A DNA stretch of 64,000 nucleotides from Caulobacter sp. (GCA_030683005.1 JAUXMY010000031.1:1-64000); one strand, 5' to 3'; positions 33,181 through 43,583 are shown, numbered from the stretch's first letter. The notes: a model not told the origin generated them from the sequence alone. Program-made: numbers and translations.

Positions 33181-33924
33181 ATGAAGACCCACCTGATCGC
33201 CGTTGCGACGGCCAGCATCGTCGCCCTGACCGCGGGCGCGGCCAGCGCGCAGAGCTACCCGCAGTCCTGGGAGCAGTACGAGGCCCAGCAGCGTCAATAC
33301 CAGCGCCAGCAAAGCGACTACCAGGATCGCCGCGCGGACTACGCCGATCAGCGGCGCGCCTATGAGGCCAAGCGGCAGCAATATCTGCGCGACCAGGCGG
33401 CCTACGATCGCCGCTATGGCCGCGGCGCCTATGTTCGCCGCTACGGCGAATGGCGCTACGACCCCCCTTACGCCGGGGCCTACGGCCGCGACGTCGCCTA
33501 CAACGACGCCTACGCCCCCTATCGCGACAGCCCCTGTGAACGGCGTCGGGACGGCAACACCACCGCCGGCGCCATCATCGGCGCCCTGGCCGGCGCGGCC
33601 ATCGGCTCCAACGTCGCCGCCAGCGGCGTGAGGACCGAGGGCGCGGTGCTCGGCGCCCTGGTCGGCGGTGGTGTCGGCGGGGCCATCGGCCGCAGCAGCG
33701 CCAAGTGCGACAACGACGGCTACTGGTACAGCCGCGACCAGACGATCTCGTATCGCGAGGCCGGCTATCGTCGCGGTCAGCGCAGCGGGCGCTACGCCTA
33801 CAACGACTACAGCCGCCGTGGCTGCCGCCTGGCCGCCGCCCCGACCGAATGGGGCGGCCGCACCGAGTACCGCTACGTCCGCGTCTGCCCGGACAACCGC
33901 GGGCGGTATCGCATCACGAACTAG
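33181..33924 (+). CDS. Exported protein with Tyr/Gln/Arg-rich region and glycine-zipper domain
   Basis: 247 residues from the ATG at 33181, after GAGAGGAAACGGAA. A signal peptide ends GAASA. Residues about 25-85 are a Gln/Tyr/Arg coiled region (YEAQQRQYQRQQSDYQDRRADYADQRR). A glycine-zipper 2TM segment follows: TAGAIIGALAGAAIGSNVAASG and GAVLGALVGGGVGGAIGRSS near residues 124-178. The C-terminal part is Tyr/Arg-rich with paired Cys. The zipper resembles outer-membrane lipoprotein SlyB-like domains, but no lipobox is present. Probably envelope-associated; function unknown. Confidence 0.85.
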   Translation: MKTHLIAVATASIVALTAGAASAQSYPQSWEQYEAQQRQYQRQQSDYQDRRADYADQRRAYEAKRQQYLRDQAAYDRRYGRGAYVRRYGEWRYDPPYAGAYGRDVAYNDAYAPYRDSPCERRRDGNTTAGAIIGALAGAAIGSNVAASGVRTEGAVLGALVGGGVGGAIGRSSAKCDNDGYWYSRDQTISYREAGYRRGQRSGRYAYNDYSRRGCRLAAAPTEWGGRTEYRYVRVCPDNRGRYRITN

Positions 33925-33930
33925 CGTGTA

Positions 33931-33958
33931 GGGGACATGCGCTGAAGGGCGTGTCCCC
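33931..33958. repeat. Single hairpin of repeat family R2
   Basis: GGGGACATGCGCTGAAGGGCGTGTCCCC, an imperfect hairpin seven bases after the stop codon of the zipper protein gene. A possible terminator. Confidence 0.65.
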
Positions 33959-33995
33959 GGCCGGTGCACACCGCAGGGTCTGCACCTCCACCGCC

Positions 33996-34108
33996 GTCAT
34001 TCTCGCCCTTGTGGCGAGAACCCCTGGGTCGGTTCGCAGGTGAGAGCGTGATCACGCTCTCACGGTGGGGCTTGAGCAGGAGTCCTGGGCACAAGGCCCA
34101 GGATGACG
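33996..34108. repeat. Nested palindromic repeat with a perfect 24-bp palindrome
   Basis: Outer parts read GTCATTCTCGCCCTTGTGGCGAGAA and CCTGGGCACAAGGCCCAGGATGAC. In the middle, 34040-34063 is a perfect 24-bp palindrome, GTGAGAGCGTGA joined to its reverse complement. It lies between convergent genes and may terminate both. No protein site is recognised. Confidence 0.65.
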
Positions 34109-34118
34109 AGGCTGGTGC

Positions 34119-35135
34119 TCAGTCCCCGGCCACGTAGGCGTCCACCGCCGCGATGTGCCGCGCCTTGTCCGCCTCGCCCAGGAACGACCCGCTGAAGCTG
34201 TTCTTCGCCAGCGTCACAAGATCCTCGCGCGTCAGGCCGACAGCCTCCGCCGTGCGGAGGTAGTTCTCGGCCAGGTAGCCGCCGAAATAGGCCGGGTCGT
34301 CACTGTTACAGGTAGCCTTGAGGCCCAGGTCCAGCATCCGCTTCATCGGATGGTCCTTCAGGTCCTTCACCACGCACAGGCTCAGGTTCGACAGTGGGCA
34401 GACGGTCAGGGTGATGCCCATGTCGACAAGCCGCTGCGTCAGCGTCGCATCCTCCAGCGCCCGGTTGCCGTGGTCGATGCGGTCGACGCCGAGGATATCG
34501 AGCGCTTCGTAGACATACTCCGGCGGGCCCTCCTCGCCGGCATGGGCGTTGATCAACAGGCCGCGCTCCCGGCAGGCCTTCATGACGTTGGCGAACTTCG
34601 ACGGCGGATGGCCGACCTCGCCGCTGTCGAGGCCCACGCCGACGAAGCGGTCCAGATACGGCTCGGCCTGTTTCAGCGTCTCGAACGCCGCCTCTTCGCT
34701 GAGGTGCCGCAGGAAGCTCATGATCAGCTTGCTGCTGACGCCCAGCTCGTCCTGCGCCTGCTTCATGCCGGCCAGGATGCCGTCGGCGGCGACGCTGAAG
34801 GGCAGGCCGCGGTCGGTGTGGGTCTGGGGGTCGTAGAAGATCTCCGCATGCACCCCGCCGTCGGCGTGCAGCCGCCGGAAGTAGGCCATCGTCAGGTCCT
34901 GGAAGTCTGCTTCCGTCTGCAGCACGCCGGCGCCCTGGTAGTAGATGTCCAGGAAGTCCTGCAGGTTGGAGAAGGCATAGGCCGCGCGGATCGCCTCGAC
35001 GCTGTCGAACGGCAGGGCGATGCGGTTGCGCTGCGCCAGCTCGAACATCAGCTCGGGCTCGAGGCTGCCCTCGATATGCAGGTGCAGCTCGGCCTTGGGC
35101 AGGCCGCGGATGAAGGTCGCCAGATCGGTGCTCAT
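34119..35135 (-). CDS. Adenine deaminase (adenosine-deaminase-like, type 2)
   Basis: 338 residues from the ATG at 35135. The metal-site motifs are HLHIEGSLEPELMFEL near residue 16, HAGEEGPPEYVYEALD near residue 200, DRIDHGNRALED, and CNSDDPAYFGGY near residue 278. The HLHxEGxLEPEL start and AYAFSNLQDFLDIYYQGAGVLQTEADF match the Pseudomonas and fungal adenine aminohydrolases rather than true adenosine deaminases (HLDGSL...). It probably converts adenine to hypoxanthine and ammonia in the cytoplasm. It neighbours a uracil-degradation operon on the other strand. Often annotated simply as adenosine deaminase. Confidence 0.88.
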   Translation of the reverse strand: MSTDLATFIRGLPKAELHLHIEGSLEPELMFELAQRNRIALPFDSVEAIRAAYAFSNLQDFLDIYYQGAGVLQTEADFQDLTMAYFRRLHADGGVHAEIFYDPQTHTDRGLPFSVAADGILAGMKQAQDELGVSSKLIMSFLRHLSEEAAFETLKQAEPYLDRFVGVGLDSGEVGHPPSKFANVMKACRERGLLINAHAGEEGPPEYVYEALDILGVDRIDHGNRALEDATLTQRLVDMGITLTVCPLSNLSLCVVKDLKDHPMKRMLDLGLKATCNSDDPAYFGGYLAENYLRTAEAVGLTREDLVTLAKNSFSGSFLGEADKARHIAAVDAYVAGD

Positions 35136-35348
35136 GAGGGCTATCACACGGCGCAACGGGCGGTTGGTCAAGCGCCTGCGAAAGCGCGACGAAGCGGTCC
35201 GGTCGACAGTTCATGTATAGATAAGGACGGTTCCGCTACCGCCCGGTAATGTCGGAAAGTCGACGCTTCACGAACATTTGGACGTCCCTGCCAGTATTAG
35301 ACGTGTCGGCGTTCGGTAAGATGTGAGATAAAAGCCTATTGCCGACGC

Positions 35349-35609
35349 GTGCTTACGGACAGCGGCGACTGGGAGACTGTAAGGGCTCCCGTCCCTTCCG
35401 AGAACCGGAACCAGGCCTTGCGGACCTTCTCCTTCTATATCCACGATCGCCGGTATTCGGTGCCGACCCTCCAGATCGTCACCGTGCGTGACGAGGGGCG
35501 CGCCCGCGAGCTGGCGCAGCAGCGACTGGACGAAGGCGAGCATCATCTCGCCGTCGAAGTCGTGGAAGGCCAGGACGAGCTGTTCCGGCTGGAGCGCCAG
35601 GACGCCTGA
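35349..35609 (+). CDS. Small conserved-looking protein of unknown function
   Basis: 86 residues, GTG start with no strong ribosome site; a start inside cannot be excluded. The core (TFSFYIHDRRYSVPTLQIVTVRDEGRARELAQQRLDEGEHHLAVEVVEGQDELFRLERQD) has a regular beta-beta-alpha-beta pattern and is not low-complexity, supporting a real gene. A Rho-independent terminator lies 46 bp downstream, which separates it from the URC operon. I cannot name a family. Confidence 0.6.
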   Translation: MLTDSGDWETVRAPVPSENRNQALRTFSFYIHDRRYSVPTLQIVTVRDEGRARELAQQRLDEGEHHLAVEVVEGQDELFRLERQDA

Positions 35610-35654
35610 CGCCCCTCTTGCCAGCTGAAAGGCCCGAGCGCACTATCCTCGCTC

Positions 35655-35696
35655 AAAGGCTCCTTGCCGGCGAACCCGGCACAGGGGCCTTTTTCA
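35655..35696 (+). terminator. Rho-independent terminator
   Basis: A nested stem: AAAGGC (35655-35660) pairs with GCCTTT (35687-35692), and TGCCGG (35665-35670) pairs with CCGGCA (35676-35681), followed by TTTTT. It lies between the 86-residue gene and the URC operon. Its position could also make it a leader attenuator of that operon. Confidence 0.8.
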
Positions 35697-35729
35697 TTTG
35701 GAGGCGCCCCCAAGAGCGCGCAGGGAAGA

Positions 35730-36986
<1,257 letters not shown>

Positions 36987-37024
36987 ACTTCGAGGCGGGG
37001 ACTGGTTCCGGCAGTCCAAGGCGC

Positions 37025-37156
37025 CAGTCATCCTGGGCAGCCGAGAAGCGGCGTGTCGGCGCCTGCCCTCGGGCCGGCCAACGGCCGGTCCCGGGGGGAC
37101 GCACGGCCTCACTGCGTGGTTCGACACGCACCCTGCGGGTGCTGCTCACCATGACT
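37025..37156. repeat. Dispersed palindromic repeat, family R1, inside the URC operon
   Basis: CAGTCATCCTGGGCAGCCGA starts the first arm; GGTTCGACACGCACCCTGCG and GCTGCTCACCATGACT end the second. It fills the gap between URC1- and URC4-type genes, and its last bases include the ATG used by the latter. Confidence 0.75.
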
Positions 37157-38344
37157 AGGAAAGACAACGTCGCAACGTCCCTCCTCTCCGCCGCCGCCGT
37201 CCGTGAACGCGCCCATGAGATGCTGGCCATCGCACTGGCCGGCGGCCTCTCCGACTGGCGGGTGGATCTGGACCGGCTGCCGCACACCGCCGATGTCGTG
37301 GTCGCCGTCATCCGCGACCAGTATCCGACGCTGAACGTGCCGTTCCACGCCCGCTGGCGGCACTTCCACGTCCGCGGCCGGGACCTGTGGCAGGAGCTGG
37401 GCGAGGAAGCCTTCTGGCCGGACCGCGCCGCGCGAGCCCGGGCGGCCTTTGACCTCTGCATCACCTCGGTGCTGCTCGACGCCGGCTCGGGGCCGGGCTG
37501 GCGCTACCTCGACGGCCCGACCGGTTCGACGACGTCGCGCTCGGAGGGGCTGGGAATCGCCTCCCTGCGGCTGTTCCAGTCGGGCGCCCTGTCGTCGCGA
37601 GCCGATGACCCGTTCCGCGCCGACGCCCTGGCGAGCTTCGAGGCCGGGACCCTCGCGAAGGCGTTCCAGGTCACCGACGACAATCCACTGGTCGGGCTCG
37701 ACGGCCGCGCCGCCCTGCTGCGCCGGTTGGGCCAGACGGTCGGCCGGCCGGGCGATCTCTACGACGTCATGGCCGCCCGCGCCGTGGGCGGCCGTCTGCC
37801 GGCGCCGGTGATCCTCGAGGTGCTGCTCGAACGCATCGGCCCGATCTGGCAGGATCGCCTGACCCTCGATGGCCTGCCGCTGGGCGACACCTGGCGCCAT
37901 CCCGCCATCAAGCGCGACGACGCCACCGACGGCCTGGTCCCCATCCACAAGCTGTCGCAGTGGCTGGCCTACAGCCTGATCGAGCCGCTGCAGGACGCGG
38001 GGATCGAGGTTGTCGACATCGATGGCCTGACGGGTCTGGCCGAATACCGCAACGGCGGCCTGTTCATCGACGACGGCGTGCTGGTCCTCAAGAACCCGGC
38101 CGACCTGGAGCGCACCCACGCGGTCGGCGACCCGCTGGTCGTCGGCTGGCGCGCGCTGACCGTGGCCCTGCTCGACCTCATCGCGCCGCTGGTGCGGGAG
38201 CGGCTGGGCGTGACGGCCGAGGCCTTCCCCCTGGCCCGGGTGCTGGAGGGCGGCGCCTGGGCGGCCGGTCGCCGGCTGGCGGCGGAGCGGCGCGAGGGCG
38301 GCGGCCCGCCCCTGAACATCACCAGCGACGGGACGGTATTCTGA
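37151..38344 (+). CDS. DUF1688 protein, URC4-type (uracil catabolism)
   Basis: 397 residues from the ATG at 37151; a conserved-looking [33 protein letters not shown] starts at residue 11. The family signature parts are VRDQYP-like [72 protein letters not shown] and FHKLSQWL-like [23 protein letters not shown]1688 is the URC4 protein of the yeast uracil pathway; its reaction is not established. The stop overlaps the UPRT start (TGATG). The start codon is embedded in the R1 repeat, with no clear ribosome site. Confidence 0.88.
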   Translation: MTRKDNVATSLLSAAAVRERAHEMLAIALAGGLSDWRVDLDRLPHTADVVVAVIRDQYPTLNVPFHARWRHFHVRGRDLWQELGEEAFWPDRAARARAAFDLCITSVLLDAGSGPGWRYLDGPTGSTTSRSEGLGIASLRLFQSGALSSRADDPFRADALASFEAGTLAKAFQVTDDNPLVGLDGRAALLRRLGQTVGRPGDLYDVMAARAVGGRLPAPVILEVLLERIGPIWQDRLTLDGLPLGDTWRHPAIKRDDATDGLVPIHKLSQWLAYSLIEPLQDAGIEVVDIDGLTGLAEYRNGGLFIDDGVLVLKNPADLERTHAVGDPLVVGWRALTVALLDLIAPLVRERLGVTAEAFPLARVLEGGAWAAGRRLAAERREGGGPPLNITSDGTVF

Positions 38345-38985
38345 TGCCCAGAGGCTATCCAGGCGTGACGGTCGTCGACCACCCGCTGGTGCAGCACAAG
38401 CTGACCCGGCTGCGCGACCGCGACACCTCGACCAAGACCTTCCGCGAGCTGATGCGGGAGATCTCGACCCTGCTCTGCTACGAGGTCACCCGCGACCTGG
38501 CCCTGACCGACCGCGCGGTCGAGACGCCGCTGGAGGCCACCACCGCCCCGGAGATCGCCGGCAAGAAGCTGGTCTTCGCCCCGATCCTGCGGGCGGGGGA
38601 GGGGATGCTGGAGGGCATGCTGACCCTGGTCCCTTCGGCCCGCGTGGCCCACATCGGCCTCTACCGCGACCCCGGCACGAAGGCGGCGGTCGAGTACTAC
38701 CTCAAGGTTCCCGAGACCCTGGCCGAGCGGCAGGTCATCGTCATGAACCCGCTGCTGGCCACCGGCGTCACCGCCCGCGCCGCCATCGACCGGCTGAAGG
38801 AGGAGGGCGCCCGCGACCTGCGCTTCGTCTGCGTCCTGACCTGTCCCGAAGGCATCGAAGCCCTGCGCGGCGACCACCCGGACGTGGCGATCTGGACGGC
38901 CGGCATCGACCGCGGCCTGGACGAGGGCGGGTATATTCTCCCGGGCCTGGGTGACGCGGGAGACCGGCTGTACGGGACAAGATAA
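38344..38985 (+). CDS. Uracil phosphoribosyltransferase (UPRT), URC6-type
   Basis: 213 residues. The family frame is intact: [24 protein letters not shown] near residue 30, [30 protein letters not shown] near residue 80, and [13 protein letters not shown] at the end. It converts uracil and PRPP to UMP. Two unusual residues: the PRPP loop reads NPLLATGVT instead of DPMLATGGS, and LRAGLGM reads LRAGEGM. In the URC pathway UMP formation is the first degradation step, so the variant may be pathway-specific. Translationally coupled to the DUF1688 gene. Confidence 0.92.
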   Translation: MPRGYPGVTVVDHPLVQHKLTRLRDRDTSTKTFRELMREISTLLCYEVTRDLALTDRAVETPLEATTAPEIAGKKLVFAPILRAGEGMLEGMLTLVPSARVAHIGLYRDPGTKAAVEYYLKVPETLAERQVIVMNPLLATGVTARAAIDRLKEEGARDLRFVCVLTCPEGIEALRGDHPDVAIWTAGIDRGLDEGGYILPGLGDAGDRLYGTR

Positions 38986-39059
38986 GCCCAGCGCCGCCAC
39001 CGGAAGGCAGACCGCGCCCTGATGTCTTGATTGCCAGTCTTGCTCCGTCGGGACCCTGG

Positions 39060-39114
39060 TCAAGGACGGCCCCGCAGGGGCCGCCGCTGCGCGGCCGCCG
39101 GAGGCGGTCCTTGA
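39060..39114 (+). terminator. Large hairpin after the URC operon
   Basis: TCAAGGAC (39060-39067) pairs with GTCCTTGA (39107-39114) around a GC-rich inner stem. There is no T tract; a terminator or transcript-stabilising hairpin. Confidence 0.5.
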
Positions 39115-39186
39115 GCAGGGCCCCGATCGGAGCGGACCATTCCATCAAGGCCTTCAGGGCTCATAGTCACCAGCCCACCCCCCAAC

Positions 39187-39285
39187 TGTCATCCCGGCCG
39201 TAGCGCGAAGCGCGGCGCGCCGGGACCCAGAGGCGGACGCACGGCATTGGCTAGGTCCCGGATCGCCCGCGCGCCCGGGATGACA
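39187..39285. repeat. Dispersed palindromic repeat, family R4
   Basis: Arms TGTCATCCCGG and CCGGGATGACA enclose GCGCCGGGACCCAGAGGC-like inner DNA, as at 24169-24262. With the hairpin at 39060 it makes up most of the 330-bp gap before the next gene. Confidence 0.75.
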
Positions 39286-39314
39286 GCAGGGGGGAGCCCC
39301 GCTATCCCTTCTCC

Positions 39315-40109
39315 ATGACCGCGCCCCACGAAACCCTCCTCACCGCCACGCCCGCCGAGGGCGTCCTGCTCGTCAGCCTCAACCGCCCCGACGCCGGCAA
39401 TTCGCTGTCGACACAGATGGCGGAGGAACTGCTCGCCCTGCTGAAGGGCCTGACCGCCGACCCGGGCGCTATCCGCGCCCTGGTCCTGACCGGCGCCGGC
39501 AACAAGATCTTCTGCGCCGGGGCGGACCTGAAGGAGCGCGACGGCATGACCGACGCGCAGTGGGTCGCCCAGCACCGTCTGTTCGAGGCCATGCGCGACG
39601 CCCTGGTCGCCCTGCCGGTCCCGGTGATCTGCGCGGTGAACGGGGCGGCCTACGGCGGCGGGGCGGAGATCGCGCTCAACTGCGACTTCATCTACGCCGC
39701 CGAGGGCGCCCGGCTGGCATTGCCGGAGGTCAAGCTGGGCATCATGCCGGGCCTGGGCGGCGCGCCCAACCTGGTCCGCGCCGCCGGCGAGCGCCGGGCG
39801 CGCGAGGTGCTGCTGACCGGCGATCCCTTCACCGCCGCCGAGGGCCTGGCCTGGGGCGTGATCAACCGCGTCTGCGCCGCCGACGAACTGGTCGCCGCCG
39901 CTGTCGAGACCGCCCGCAAGATCGCCGCCAACGCCCCGCTGTCGGTGCGCAACATCCGCCGCGTGGTCCGTGACACCGCCGTCCTGACCGGCCCGGACGC
40001 CATCGCCGTCGAACTGGCCGCCTACGACGAACTCACCCCGACCGACGACCGCCGCGAAGGCGTCGCGGCCTGGGGCGAGAAGCGGAAGCCGGAGTGGAAG
40101 GGGCGGTAG
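39315..40109 (+). CDS. Enoyl-CoA hydratase/isomerase (both catalytic Glu present)
   Basis: 264 residues. It has ALVLTGAGNKIFCAGADLKERDGM near residue 55, NGAAYGGGAEIALNCDFIYAAEGARLALPEVKLGIMPGLGG near residue 112, with Glu in both the GGGAE and LPEVKLG sites, consistent with true enoyl-CoA hydration (AUH/MenB-like crotonases). Monocistronic, between repeat-rich gaps. Substrate unknown. Confidence 0.93.
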   Translation: MTAPHETLLTATPAEGVLLVSLNRPDAGNSLSTQMAEELLALLKGLTADPGAIRALVLTGAGNKIFCAGADLKERDGMTDAQWVAQHRLFEAMRDALVALPVPVICAVNGAAYGGGAEIALNCDFIYAAEGARLALPEVKLGIMPGLGGAPNLVRAAGERRAREVLLTGDPFTAAEGLAWGVINRVCAADELVAAAVETARKIAANAPLSVRNIRRVVRDTAVLTGPDAIAVELAAYDELTPTDDRREGVAAWGEKRKPEWKGR

Positions 40110-40151
40110 TCGCCCGTCCTGACGTCCGAGGGAGGGGATGCGCGACTTCTA

Positions 40152-40326
40152 TCCTCTCCCTGTTGGGAGAGGGGGACCCTGCGGAGCAGGGTGGAGCGGG
40201 ATACGCAGCCGGTCGGTGACTGGCCTGCGTGTTCGGCCTTCATCCCTGTCCGGGCAAGGATTCCACGCACAGGAGCTTCCCGCTCCACCACCCTTCGGGT
40301 GGTCCCCCTCTCCCTGTTGGGAGAGG
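40152..40326. repeat. Paired palindromic repeat, family R3, intact
   Basis: CTCTCCCTGTTGGGAGAG, then GGGGGACC...GGTGGAGCGGGA, a linker, and the exact inverted order ending with a second CTCTCCCTGTTGGGAGAG. This uninterrupted copy shows the pre-insertion form of the sites occupied by IS110 at 110 and 21411. Its target edges read GGTCCCCCTCTCCC. Confidence 0.8.
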
Positions 40327-40331
40327 AAGAA

Positions 40332-40774
40332 ATGGGGGGATATCTCAATTCTGTCCCCCGCCCCTCGGCTCGCCCGTATCCTTCTCCGGTCCGCGTGGCG
40401 GGGGAGGGCGTACGGATCCGGCCCGATACGGCGACGTGGGATGCGGAGATGCGGGATTTGCCCGTGGACCCTGGCCTGCTCCAAAGGCTCGCCGGGGCAA
40501 GAACCACGGGGTCCGGGGATCGTCGGTTGATCCCCGCCCGCCGGGCCTGGCCGTGAGGAGCGGCCAGGGCGCCGGGAGGTAGAAGCCCCGGCGAGGCGAA
40601 AGCGAGCGGGAGGATAATGCCCATTGCGCTCAGCCCTCGAAGCCTCTCCGCGGCGGAGCGCGTCAGGCTTTCGTCGAAACACACACCACTACCCCCACGG
40701 TCCCGGACGGGAGCCGTGGCGCTCCGCCGTCCTCCCCAACCTGTTCGGGCCCCGCCCGCCCGGGCGGCGAAGCC
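40332..40774. other. Gene-free structured stretch
   Basis: No convincing gene is seen. Two strong consecutive hairpins lie in it: GGGGATC/GATCCCC (40515-40535) and CCTGGCC/GGCCAGG (40546-40568), and a long-range GGACCC/GGGTCC pairing precedes them. A structured RNA is possible, but no known class (RNase P, tmRNA, SRP, 6S) could be matched. Confidence 0.35.
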
Positions 40775-40775
40775 G

Positions 40776-40942
40776 TGCCTCCCGTCTCCCTCCCCCTTAT
40801 GGGGAGGGTGGATCGGCGAGCGCAGCGAGACGAGACGGGTGGGGCAAGCAGCGATCCTCACCGGACGTCGAAGTCGACCATTACTTGCCCCACCCTGGCC
40901 GCTTCGCGGCCTGTCCCTCCCCATAAAGGGGAGGGAGGGCAG
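40776..40942. repeat. Nested palindromic repeat, family R5
   Basis: Arms CTCCCTCCCCCTTATGGGGA and TCCCTCCCCATAAAGGGGAG enclose GGTGGGGCAAG and CTTGCCCCACC. Seen once in this window. It ends about 45 bp before the uvrC start. Confidence 0.65.
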
Positions 40943-40984
40943 CGCCCCCTCACTACCCCCGTCCGACTCCCCTATATTCCCCCC

Positions 40985-42853
40985 GTGACCGACACCCCCG
41001 CCTCCGACGCACCAACCCTGACCGGCGCCGCCCTGATCGCCGACCATGCCCGCCGTCTGCCGGACGCGCCGGGCGTGTACCGGATGATCGGCGAGGACGG
41101 GGAGGTGCTCTATGTCGGCAAGGCGCGCTCGCTGAAGAAGCGGGTCGTGCAGTATGCGCAAGGGCGCTTCCACACCAACCGCATCGCCCACATGGTCGAC
41201 CTGACCCGGGCGATGGAGTTCGTCTCGACCCGCACCGAGACCGACGCCCTGCTGCTCGAGATCAACCTGATCAAGCAGATGAAGCCGCGCTTCAACGTGC
41301 TGCTGCGCGACGACAAGAGCTTCCCCGAGATCGTCATCCGCCGCGAACATCCGGCCGCCCAGCTGCGCAAGCATCGCGGGGCCCATACGATCAAGGGCGA
41401 CTATTTCGGGCCGTTCGCCAGCGCCGGCGCGGTAAACCGCACGCTGAACACCCTGCAGAAGGCCTTCCTGCTGCGGTCCTGTTCCGACAGCGTCTACGAG
41501 AGCCGCACCCGGCCCTGCATGCTGCACCAGATCCGCCGCTGCGCCGCGCCCTGCACCGGCCTGATCGCGCTGGACGACTACGCCAAGCTGGTCGAGGAGG
41601 CCGAGGCCTTCCTGCGCGGCAAGAGCCGGGCGGTGATGGCGCGGATGTCGGCGGAAATGCAGGCCGCCTCCGATGACCTGGAGTTCGAGCGCGCCGCCCG
41701 GCTGCGCGACCGCATCCGCGCCCTGTCGGCGGTCAGCCAGGAGACCCAGGTCAATCCCGAGACGGTCGACGAGGCCGACGTCTTCGCCCTCTTCGCCGAG
41801 GGCGGTCAGGCCTGCGTCCAGGTGTTCTTCTTCCGGGCCGGCCAGAACTGGGGCAACCGCGCCTACTTCCCGAGGGTCGACAAGTCCGACAGCGACGCGG
41901 AAGTGATGAGCGCCTTCCTCGGCCAGTTCTACGACGACCGGCCGATCCCGCGACAGATCCTGGTCAACGTCCAGCCTCACGAGCACGAGCTGCTCGGCGA
42001 GGCCTTCGGCATGAAGGCCGGCCGCCGGGTCGAGATCGCCCGGCCGCAGCGCGGCGAGAAGAAGGGGCTGGTCGAGCAGGCGACGCTGAACGCCCGCGAG
42101 GCGTTGGGCCGGCGGATGGCCGAGGGCTCGGCCCAGGGCAAGCTGCTGGCCGGCGTGGCCGAGGCCTTCGGTCTGGAGGCGCCGCCGGAGCGCATCGAGG
42201 TCTACGACAACAGCCACATCATGGGGACCAACGCCGTCGGCGGCATGGTCGTGGCCGGGCCCGAGGGATTCCAGAAGAACCAGTACCGCAAGTTCAACAT
42301 CAAGGGGACCGAGCTCACCCCCGGCGACGACTACGGCATGATGAAGGAGGTGCTGCGGCGCCGCTTTGCCCGCCTGGTCAAGGACGAGGAGGGCGGCGAC
42401 GACAGCGCCCGGCCAGACCTGGTGCTGATCGACGGCGGCAAGGGCCAGCTGGACGCGGTGCTGGAGGTGATGGCCGACCTGGGCGTCGACGACATCGCCG
42501 TGGTCGGGGTGGCCAAGGGCCCGGACCGCGACGCCGGGCTGGAGCGGTTCTTCATGCCGGGCAAGACGCCCTTCATGCTCGAGCCCAAGTCGACGGTGCT
42601 CTACTACCTGCAGCGTCTGCGCGACGAGGCCCACCGCTTCGCCATCGGCACCCACCGGGCCAAGCGTTCGGCGGAAATGAAGCGCAATCCGCTCGACGAG
42701 ATCGACGGCGTCGGACCCGGCCGCAAGAAGGCGCTGCTCCATGCGTTCGGCTCGGCCCGAGAGGTCGGCAAGGCCTCGGTCGATGATCTGATGAAGGTCG
42801 ACGGCGTCAGCGGACCACTGGCGCAGCGCATCCATGACTTTTTCCGCAAGTGA
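40985..42853 (+). CDS. uvrC: Excinuclease ABC subunit UvrC
   Basis: 622 residues from the GTG at 40985; longer frames run through a repeat. The GIY-YIG nuclease is at residues about 25-100 ([29 protein letters not shown]), a Cys-rich block at [13 protein letters not shown] near residue 180, the UVR motif near 220, the RNase H-like C-terminal nuclease with [16 protein letters not shown] near 415 and [14 protein letters not shown] near 480, and a helix-hairpin-helix tail ([18 protein letters not shown]). UvrC makes both incisions in nucleotide excision repair. pgsA follows by 25 bp. No LexA site was recognised upstream. Confidence 0.97.
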   Translation: MTDTPASDAPTLTGAALIADHARRLPDAPGVYRMIGEDGEVLYVGKARSLKKRVVQYAQGRFHTNRIAHMVDLTRAMEFVSTRTETDALLLEINLIKQMKPRFNVLLRDDKSFPEIVIRREHPAAQLRKHRGAHTIKGDYFGPFASAGAVNRTLNTLQKAFLLRSCSDSVYESRTRPCMLHQIRRCAAPCTGLIALDDYAKLVEEAEAFLRGKSRAVMARMSAEMQAASDDLEFERAARLRDRIRALSAVSQETQVNPETVDEADVFALFAEGGQACVQVFFFRAGQNWGNRAYFPRVDKSDSDAEVMSAFLGQFYDDRPIPRQILVNVQPHEHELLGEAFGMKAGRRVEIARPQRGEKKGLVEQATLNAREALGRRMAEGSAQGKLLAGVAEAFGLEAPPERIEVYDNSHIMGTNAVGGMVVAGPEGFQKNQYRKFNIKGTELTPGDDYGMMKEVLRRRFARLVKDEEGGDDSARPDLVLIDGGKGQLDAVLEVMADLGVDDIAVVGVAKGPDRDAGLERFFMPGKTPFMLEPKSTVLYYLQRLRDEAHRFAIGTHRAKRSAEMKRNPLDEIDGVGPGRKKALLHAFGSAREVGKASVDDLMKVDGVSGPLAQRIHDFFRK

Positions 42854-42878
42854 CGCGTTCAGACGCTATGGTGCGCTC

Positions 42879-43511
42879 ATGAAATCGCTTCCCAACCTGA
42901 TCACCGGCCTGCGGCTGGTTCTGACGCTGTTCGTATTCCTTGCCCTGATCGGGCTGATGCCGGTGTCGCCGGTCTATCGCTGGGCGATGGTCTCGGCGCA
43001 GGAACCGGCGGCCATCCAGCAGGCCCTCTACTTCTTCGCCTTCTGGGGCTTCCTCATCGCGGCGGTCACCGACTTCCTCGATGGCTGGATAGCGCGCCGC
43101 TTCGACGCGACCAGCACGCTGGGCGCCATCCTGGACCCGATCGCCGACAAGGTGCTGGTGGCGGGCATGGTCGTGGGCATCGCGGCGCTCGGCAACTGGA
43201 TCGTCGCCCTGGCCGGCGGCCTGATCCTGTTCCGGGAGTTCTCGGTCAGCGCCCTGCGCGAGACCCTGGCGCCCAAGGGGCTGAAGCTGCCGGTGACCAC
43301 GCTTGCCAAGTGGAAGACCACGCTGCAGCTGGTGGCGCTGGCGGCGGAACTGTTCGTGTTCGGCTGGCGGGCCTGGGGCCTGCCGGAAGACCCCGAACTG
43401 ATCGGCCGGGCCTTCATGACCGCCCACGGCGTGCTGGCGCTGGCCGCGGTGGTCACGGTCTGGACCGGCGTCGAGTACGCCCTGGCGGCCCGCAAGGCGC
43501 TGAAGGCCTGA
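42879..43511 (+). CDS. pgsA: CDP-diacylglycerol-glycerol-3-phosphate 3-phosphatidyltransferase
   Basis: 210 residues from the ATG at 42879. The CDP-alcohol phosphatidyltransferase signature DG-xx-AR-x8-G-xxx-D-xxx-D is complete in DFLDGWIARRFDATSTLGAILDPIADK near residue 66, with several transmembrane helices. It makes phosphatidylglycerophosphate, the committed step to phosphatidylglycerol and cardiolipin, in the inner membrane. The uvrC-pgsA order is common in proteobacteria. Confidence 0.95.
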   Translation: MKSLPNLITGLRLVLTLFVFLALIGLMPVSPVYRWAMVSAQEPAAIQQALYFFAFWGFLIAAVTDFLDGWIARRFDATSTLGAILDPIADKVLVAGMVVGIAALGNWIVALAGGLILFREFSVSALRETLAPKGLKLPVTTLAKWKTTLQLVALAAELFVFGWRAWGLPEDPELIGRAFMTAHGVLALAAVVTVWTGVEYALAARKALKA

Positions 43512-43583
43512 CTTTGGCCGCAGAACGATGGTCAGGGTTACGCGGTGGCGGTGATCGTGCCATGATCAGCCGCGTAAACCTTG

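Noticed and set aside
40149..40682. 177-residue minus-strand frame in the repeat gap
   Set aside because: Runs through R3 repeat DNA, no ribosome site, no known domain; treated as non-coding.
40332..40774. Possible RNase P, tmRNA, SRP or 6S RNA
   Set aside because: None of the conserved segments of those RNAs could be found by eye, so no class was assigned.
40940..40984. LexA box before uvrC
   Set aside because: No GTTC-N7-GTTC-type alphaproteobacterial SOS box is visible.
40022..42835. 937-residue minus-strand reading frame
   Set aside because: It is the mirror of uvrC; composition is skewed and no domain is seen, while the plus strand has a complete UvrC.
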